DNA of 21,369 bases from JAVBLG01 sp031553655 (GTDB lineage: Bacteria; Desulfobacterota; Desulfovibrionia; Desulfovibrionales; Desulfovibrionaceae), in NCBI GenBank assembly GCA_031553655.1, contig JAVBLG010000130.1, positions 1 through 21,369 on the forward strand. The letters are read 5' to 3'. The translations under genes and the position numbers were made by a program. This document shows, one piece after another, positions 21,113 through 21,369 of the stretch. Within the stretch, counting starts at the first letter, position 1. Each line of letters opens with the position of its first letter. The notes beneath the pieces are model-generated. The model saw only the letters and a program-made list of their open reading frames with translations. It searched no databases and was not told the origin of the DNA.

Positions 21113-21369
21113 ATGAAAAAGGCTACTTGGACTCCATTTTTCCCGGTTGCGGCTTGTTTTATTCTATTCAGCGTATTTGCGTTCTCAAGCGCGTTTGCGG
21201 ATGACCATGGCAGAAAAAGGCGGGAGCGGTCGCATAAGAGCGACTTTGCCCATTCGTACCAGATGCCCGCGGCATATAAGGAAAGCTGTGGAAGTTGCCA
21301 TATGGCCTATGGAGCCTATCTGCTGCCCGAAGCGTCCTGGCGCAAAATACTCGATATGCCGGATGACCA
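21113..21369 (+). CDS. Diheme cytochrome c (DHC family), N-terminal part
   Basis: The frame starts at ATG 21113 and runs off the window. Residues 1-29 are a signal peptide (MKKATW, a hydrophobic core, and an FSSAFA cleavage site). A charged His/Arg-rich stretch follows, then MPAAYKESCGSCHMAYGAYLLPEASWRKIL. CGSCH is a c-type heme motif, and the pattern CxSCHMAYxxxLLPxxSWRK is typical of the diheme cytochrome c (DHC) family. The mature protein should be periplasmic and carry electrons, often beside a cytochrome b561. The second heme motif would lie outside the window. AGAGG is about 12 nt upstream, slightly far. Confidence 0.88.
   Translation, partial: MKKATWTPFFPVAACFILFSVFAFSSAFADDHGRKRRERSHKSDFAHSYQMPAAYKESCGSCHMAYGAYLLPEASWRKILDMPDD

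Noticed and set aside
1..21369. CRISPR array or phage structural module
   Set aside because: No regularly spaced repeats and no capsid, portal, tail or terminase genes; the phage-like signal is limited to the CI-like regulator.

Overview
The window reads as accessory, horizontally acquired chromosome from a moderately GC-rich Gram-negative anaerobe. A Desulfovibrio-type member of the Desulfobacterota is my best guess. The basis is a periplasmic diheme cytochrome c at the right edge, an FMN-riboswitch-controlled ribB, a DUF169 protein, and the overall codon style. No rRNA or core marker gene is present, so this placement is an inference.

Layout. (1) 1-148: a truncated IS5-type transposase (minus) fused by rearrangement to the tail of a GNAT acetyltransferase (plus). 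(2) 276-2574, plus: GyrI-like protein, DinB-like protein, secreted ABM-fold protein, AlkA-type 3-methyladenine DNA glycosylase. (3) 2586-5829, minus: Schlafen AlbA_2/ATP-binding regulator, then a class M sirtuin (SirTM) overlapping the end of a zinc-type macrodomain ADP-ribosyl hydrolase gene. (4) 5884-7113, minus: NAD(P)-binding reductase and its MarR regulator, with two matching operators upstream. (5) 7300-10481: cupin, AraC regulator (convergent overlap with the cupin), class II Fic enzyme, Phd/VapC toxin-antitoxin pair. (6) 10788-10832: the 3' part of a tRNA-fMet gene with its terminator, the classic scar of tRNA-targeted integration. (7) 10918-12771: an AT-rich coiled-coil/CHAT caspase-like protease, an XRE regulator and a divergent phage CI-like regulator that share a perfect 17-bp inverted repeat. 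(8) 13073-19999: a co-directional plus-strand run: SMR pump, AlkD-type glycosylase interrupted by one in-frame TGA, HD hydrolase, FMN riboswitch plus ribB, DUF169, amidohydrolase, an in-frame ThpR-GNAT fusion, chloramphenicol acetyltransferase (CAT), AadA-like nucleotidyltransferase. (9) 20090-20868, minus: a frameshifted ICMT-like membrane methyltransferase gene preceded by a decayed dihydrofolate-reductase-family remnant. (10) 21113-end: a diheme cytochrome c running off the window.

How it works together. Most genes are single-gene stress, detoxification or conflict functions: DNA alkylation repair (AlkA, AlkD, GyrI-like), antibiotic modification (CAT, AadA, SMR), protein ADP-ribosylation and its reversal (SirTM/macrodomain), Fic nucleotidylylation, a toxin-antitoxin pair and a caspase-like protease. 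The tRNA-fMet fragment suggests that the DNA left of about 10.8 kb is, or was, an integrated island. The most unusual items are the SirTM/macrodomain pair without its lipoyl partner genes nearby, the stand-alone coil-CHAT protein next to the tRNA scar, the ThpR-GNAT fusion and the AlkD gene with TGA at a probable tryptophan codon.
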